Source: Nyssa sinensis (Eukaryota; Streptophyta; Magnoliopsida; Cornales; Nyssaceae). From it: a DNA stretch of 64,000 bases. Position numbers and translations under genes: made by a program. Every line of letters begins with the position of its first letter. Positions within the stretch are counted from its first letter, which is position 1. A model generated the notes under the pieces. That model was not told the origin of the DNA, did no database searches, and saw only the letters and a program-made list of their open reading frames with translations. Below are positions 58,797 to 64,000 of the stretch, one piece after another. The stretch lies in contig CM018032.1 of the NCBI GenBank assembly GCA_008638375.1, positions 38,875,355 to 38,939,354 on the forward strand. The letters run 5' to 3'.

Positions 58797-59217
58797 TGTA
58801 ATGACCTGAATTTTTTTTTTTTTTTTTAATAAATAAAATTATTATTATTATTATTATTGTTATTATTATTGTGTGTGAGTGGTGAATGGTGCATGCATAT
58901 ATATGAAAGGTGTATATATATATATACACATAGGTGTGTATATTTCAACTATTTAAGCATGTGTATATATGTATATTTAAACATTTAAATATTATATATA
59001 TGTATGTATATATATATATATCAGAACTGTGTGTGCACATGGATATATATATATATGTGTATTGTGTACTATGCACAATTGTGTGCATATGTGGGTTGAG
59101 TGGAAAACACTCAAAGGAGTATGGGGGGGAGTGGTGTGTGTAAGAGAGTGGGTGAGTTTGGTGGTGTGTGTGAGTGTGTTCTGTGTGTGTGCAGAACCAA
59201 CAGTAGAGAGAGAGAGA

Positions 59218-59248
<31 letters not shown>

Positions 59249-61939
59249 TGATAGAGAGAGATAGGGGCGATTATGCTTGATATGTATATGTGAATGTGTG
59301 CAATGGTTGGAGAGGCAAATCTGAAAGGGGGAGACTGAGTTTAGAGGGTCATGAACATTGGGGAAGATCCAGAGGTGGGAGCAGAAGAGGAAAATCGAGG
59401 AATTGCTTCAAACGGGTAAGAAAATCTCATTCTGTTTTATAGATTTTTTTTGCATGAATGATGGATTAAAATAGAGGGACTTGTAGAACATGAAAAATGG
59501 AACACATTGCAAAAGGAATGAGCAAAAATGATCAAGAAATGAGAGAGTTAGAAGCATTTACAGGTTGTTAAAAATAAAATGGGTCACTTACATTTTATGC
59601 ATGGAACTTGTTTAAAATGGTGAGGAAATGTTCCTCTTGAATGCCGGAAACCAATGGGAAAGCATTCGGGTTAAAACAGTAGAGAAACATGGGTCAAAAG
59701 TTAGAAAATACAGTTCACCGGAGTCTCGGTTTCCCTCGATTTCGTGAGGATTCGATGAACCAAACCAAAAATAAACCATAGATATGAAATCCCCTAGAAA
59801 AATCGAAGAAAACCCCATTGAAAAGGTAGAGAAAATCCATCGAAAAATAGTCGCCGGCGCTAGAGAAGGCACCAGAACCCCGCCGAAAACCTATCAAAAA
59901 AATGGGAAAGAAGGCACTGTGCAGTCGGGCCTGGTACGGGTCTCGGGTCGGGTCTGGGTTCGGGTTCGGTCAAGACCGACCCACCCCTGCCACGTGTCAG
60001 CCACTTGTTTTAAACTAAAATAGGGATTGGGGGTGTTTGGTTACAGGGTTAATAAATTAGAAATTTGAATTAAATTGAAGGTAGGGATATCCTATCCCTG
60101 TTTTGGGTTTAGCCACTCTTTGGCTATCCGAATTAGGAATAAGAAATTTGAAAATTTCAATTTAACCCGCAGTACTTTTTGAAATTCAACTTTTGACCCC
60201 AGAACTTTTGAATAATTATATTTTGACCCCCCTGAATAAAATATTAATTTAATTTATTAATCAATTTAATTAATCAAATTAATTTAATTATTTAAATATC
60301 ACAAAATAGTCCGGAGTCCAAATGGGACAAGTCATTAGTGTATTTTGACTATCTCGACCATTTTGAGACCAATGGTGAGGTCTGTTTTATAAGACGGGGT
60401 CCCAAAAAATAAAATATCCGTGATAACATTAAAAGTTACCAAAATGCCCCTGAGTTGAAACGTAGTCAAACGAACTCCGATTTAAGCAAACAAATAGTAA
60501 AATTTTATTATCTCAACCATTCCGGACTCAACCGTGGAGTCTGATTTGTGAAAAGTGGTCTCAGGATGTAAGGACCCGTAAAAAGTACAAAATGACCGTT
60601 CTGCTTTTTTTAGCTTGGATGTCAGAATCGAATTCACAAAAGCCTAAACCTACTTTCTTCGATGTCCTGGACTCAACAGTAGAGTTTAATTTGACAAAAT
60701 AGAAACTTATAAAATAAAGACATAAAATTTGATGAATAGCATAATTCAAGTAACAATTAAACTGAATTGTATTTCATGATTTTAGGAACACCGAAGGGCA
60801 AGGAGAAGGTGGTCTGACCTTATGCATTCTTACTGTAGTTCAGATATAGTACGAGTACATTTCTTGGGTTGAGACCGACCCATCAGGTATGATATATTGT
60901 GCTAAGTAAGAAATAGAATTAAGTTTAAGAGTAATTGCCATGTTGACTTGATGATTTACGTATTTGTTTGGTTGCTCAACTGCTTATATGTTTCTTGATG
61001 TCTTTTGAAAGTTTGGTGATGAATGCGGATCATGACTATGTGTATATTGCATGTGCTAGCATAATGTGTGGATTATATTCTTCGAGAATTGTTGTGATTA
61101 TGAAATATGTGATTTAAAGCATGTGTTAAATGGATTATGTGTGGCATGTACCCTTGATGAAGGGATTCTGTGATTGAAATGTTATTGTGTAATGCATTTT
61201 CTAAAGCATGTTTTATATATGGATGAGATGCTTCACTGAGATCACATTATAGCATGGTGAAGTCAGAGCATATTGGCATAGTGTGATTCTTTGGAAACAT
61301 GGTGTGAGTTAAACATTTGATGTTGTGCATACCTGGTTACTGAGGCCGTCAGGGAAGGTCAGTAAAGTCAGTCGTATGTGGTTACTCAGGCCGTCGGGGA
61401 AGGTCCGTAAAGTGAGACATACTTAGGTACTTATGCCATCGGGGAAGGTCCGTAAAGTGAGTCATGAAATGGAGTTTGCATGGGTGCGTCACGCATACTA
61501 TTCATATACTGCCTTGATGGTGTTGCATGCCATGTAGATATAATTGTACACTTGCACATGCCACGTCCTTAATTTTTTTTCTTACATTAGCATTATATTC
61601 TACCAACAGTTGAGCTGACCCATTCGTGGGATAACATTTCAGATGACCCTCTGGCTACGTGAGACTTAGAGATGCTTTAGCGAATGAGAGGGTTAAGGAC
61701 TATATTTGGCTCGTAGGGCGTATTTTAATGATGTACAAGGGCATAAATCCCAGACTATTTCCTGTTATTTGTATGTTATGAATTAATGGACAAGACCTCA
61801 TAAATTGTATTAGAACAGGAATTGGATTAGTGTATGGAATGCATATGATTGTCCTTGATTGTACTTTATTTCTTTATTATTTTTTTTCTTTTTGCTTCAT
61901 CAGTCGCGCCTCGGGTTCGAAGAAATTCGAGGTGTGACA
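58797..61939 (+). repeat. E3 3' LTR (3143 bp)
   Basis: Reads almost the same as the 5' LTR along its full length, including microsatellites and the G-box, with small indels and one fewer unit of the internal tandem repeat. Ends GGTGTGACA, then the GAAGT duplication. Confidence 0.9.
61333..61466 (+). repeat. Tandem repeat in E3 3' LTR, 3 units
   Basis: Same unit as 52664-52838, one copy fewer. Confidence 0.85.
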
Positions 61940-61944
61940 GAAGT

Positions 61945-64000
61945 CATGCTCGCTGTGTAGCTAAACTAAAAATTGAGAAAGTCGAAGGTCAGGCTGCCTT
62001 CCCCTTTTCTTTCAGTGTCCCTAAAATCATGAAATATAACTCAGTCCATTGCTACTTGAATTATACTATTCATCAAACTTTATGCCTTTATTTTATGAGT
62101 TTCTATTTTGCTAAAAGAAACTCTACCATTTAGTCCGGAACGTCGAACAAATGGCAAAACAGTCATTTTACACTTTTACGGGTTCTTACTTCTCGAGACC
62201 TCTTTTCGCAAATCAAACTCCACGGTTGAGTCCGGAATGCTCGAAATAATAAAAATTTACTATTTGTTTACTTAAATCGGAGTTCGTTTGACTACTTTTT
62301 AACTTAGTGCATTTTCGTAATTTTTCTTTATTTTTAATTAATTAATTAAATTAATATTTTATTTTGGGGGTCTAATTATAATAATCATAAGTTTTGGGGT
62401 CACTTTTTGAATTTTTCAATTTCGTGGGGTTAAATCAGAATTTCTGATTTAACTATTCTAAATCAGGATAGCCAAACAGTGGCTAATGCCTAAAACCGGA
62501 ATAGGATATCCCCATCCCCAATTTAATTTCAATTTCTAATTTCTTACTCTTGTTTCCAAACAGCCCCCATTCATTTAAATTATGAATAAAAATAATGCAG
62601 CTTTGGGTATCCGATATGTTCGGGTGGGTCGGGTCTGGCCCGAACCCGAACCAACCCAAACACAAAACCCTACATAGTGCCTTCTTCTCCCCCGATTCTC
62701 TGGTAGGGTTCTGGTGGGTTTCCGGCGTCTTCTTCGGTGCCGGTGACCTTGTTCCGATCATTGTCAACCCCTTTTTCAATGGGATTTTTTTTAGTTTCTC
62801 ATGGAGATTACATATTTAAACTTGGTTCATTAATTATCCACGAATTTGAGGAAGACCGTAGCTCCAGTCAACTGCGTTTTTGAATTTTCGCACCTATTCT
62901 TTTACTGTTTTCTTTCATTTGTTTCCCTAAATTCTTCCTGCACCTTAGATGAATCATTTCCCATCTTTTAATCTAAGTTTTGAGCATAAAAAATCTAAAA
63001 CCGAATTATCTTGGAAAACCTGCAACTATGAATATCTTGTCCATCTTTGAATCATTTCCTCTCGTTATTTTTGCATTATTTTTCTCTTAAAATCAGCTAC
63101 ATGACCCCACTCTTTAAAACAACTAACATGCTTTAAATTTTAAAAACAGAATGTAAATATACTCACCTGTTTTGAACAAACCCTTGGTTTTCTCTTCTGT
63201 TCCTACCCCTGGATCCCTCCCAATACTCACAACTTCTCACTTGGTCCTTCCTTTTGGTTTTTCTCTCTCTAAACATAAAACCCATCCTGTGTATATAGAC
63301 ATATATACACATATACGTATATATTGCTTTATGCAAAAACCACTCACTTGCTCATGGTTTCTCCCCCTTTTTTGACTTCCCCACTTGCCCTAATCACTTC
63401 TTATTTTTCTCCTTTTCAAAATGCAACTTTGCATTAATTGGTGGGCTGGCATTTTGTGTGTTATATGTATATTATATAAAACACACACTAAACACACAAT
63501 AGTACACACACACCCACCTCACTCAGCCGACTTGCACACACACACACACACACACACAGACACTGGTTTCATGCACAGCACATGCTGCGCATGCTTTCTT
63601 CTTTTATTTTATTTTTTTATTTTTTTTCCTTGTCATGTATTTTGATACTTACATATGCATGTAATACTTTGTACTATACATATATATATATACATACACA
63701 CATATTATACTTTAATCGTACGCTCATATATATCAATATATTCATACCTCTATACTTATTTCCATAAGCATTTACCTACACTTATTTTAAATATACTACG
63801 CATCCATGGAATGTACACGTGCATGGAAGTGTGTGTGTGCACGTATTACGATGCTGAACTCCGGGTTGTTCGGTATTGGCAGTATAAAATAAACCATTTA
63901 CATTCCAAAATCACTCGGTACATGTGATATAATAATATGGAGCTTTAACTGCCCGAGTTACAACTGGTATCACACTACTCGTCCCGGTCTACCTCGGTTT
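61945..64000 (-). repeat. Outer Tekay-like LTR, minus strand, right part
   Basis: Continues the inverted LTR after the E3 insertion (GTCGAAGGTCAGGCTGCC, then CCCTAAAATCATGAAAT). Parallel sequence to the nested LTR can be followed to about 63780 (CACACA/ATATAC repeats). The expected LTR terminus TGTAATGACCTG (inverted) was not seen before the window ends, so this end is truncated or outside. Confidence 0.75.

Larger units (their letters stand above)
50187..61939 (+). mobile_element. E3: non-autonomous LTR retrotransposon with 3.1-kb LTRs (Tekay/Del-like derivative)
   Basis: LTRs at 50187-53323 and 58797-61939 begin TGTAATGACCTGAA; the right one ends GGTGTGACA. A perfect 5-bp duplication GAAGT flanks the element (50182-50186 and 61940-61944). 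The tRNA-Met type primer site TGGTATCAGAGCCT is at 53327-53340. The 3' internal end GGACGAAATTTCTTTAAGGAGGG is of the type known from Del/Tekay chromoviruses, whose LTRs are also this long. Removing the nested LTR (53839-56867), the internal part is about 2.4 kb and no gag or pol motif was found. It would rely on proteins of autonomous relatives. Confidence 0.9.

Noticed and set aside
1..64000. tRNA, rRNA or other structural RNA genes
   Set aside because: None seen on reading; TGGTATCAGAGC at 53327 is a primer site complementary to tRNA-Met, not a tRNA gene.

Overview
The window looks like nuclear DNA of a flowering plant, probably a eudicot. It has AT-rich non-coding DNA, split genes with canonical GT-AG introns, a group IId WRKY gene, an ankyrin-repeat gene of the ACD6/ITN1 type, and several layers of nested plant transposons. 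Most of the 64 kb is transposon. No virus, plasmid, CRISPR array or bacterial-type gene was seen. All alignments and counts below were made by eye.

Layout. 1-3293 is a rotted minus-strand Ty3/gypsy polyprotein. 5218-17040 (E1) and 33708-45209 (E2) are two full-length, related Ty3/gypsy elements that resemble the Tat lineage. Each has paired LTRs, a perfect 5-bp target duplication, a primer-binding-site-like sequence, gag-protease-RT-RNase H-integrase in order, a long 3' region and a polypurine tract. 17665-19874 holds the first exons of an ankyrin gene (minus), with a hAT-like element in an intron and E1 downstream. 20500-22741 is probably the 3' end and LTR of an Athila-like element. 24913-28447 is a Mutator-like candidate with long inverted ends, enclosing a hAT-like element that encloses a solo LTR. 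28729-30069 is a WRKY pseudogene (minus). 31977-33477 has two minus-strand solo LTRs next to E2. 49138-64000 is a three-layer nest: an old minus-strand ~3-kb LTR, split by E3 (50187-61939, a non-autonomous element with 3.1-kb LTRs and a tRNA-Met primer site), which itself carries a minus-strand solo LTR of the same family.

The most unusual part is the 3' half of E1 and E2. Between integrase and the 3' LTR each carries (a) about ten 63-66-bp repeats, every one able to form two short hairpins with conserved stems and variable loops; (b) a small two-exon antisense gene (aORF2) not recognised from any family; and (c) a three-exon antisense gene (aORF1) with a domain resembling the 'putative gypsy type transposon' family (PF04195) and a coiled-coil C-terminus. 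Each antisense gene has a TATA-like box upstream on its own strand. Between the two copies, exon lengths differ only by multiples of three, while two of the three introns differ by other amounts.

A second unusual feature is the protease/RT junction. Both copies have a UAG followed by CAA UUA, the leaky-stop context known from tobacco mosaic virus. The other in-frame stops are private to one copy.

The pol frames of both elements are broken, E2 more than E1. LTR differences (about 10 in 637 bp for E1, about 24 in 564 bp for E2) fit E2 being the older insertion.
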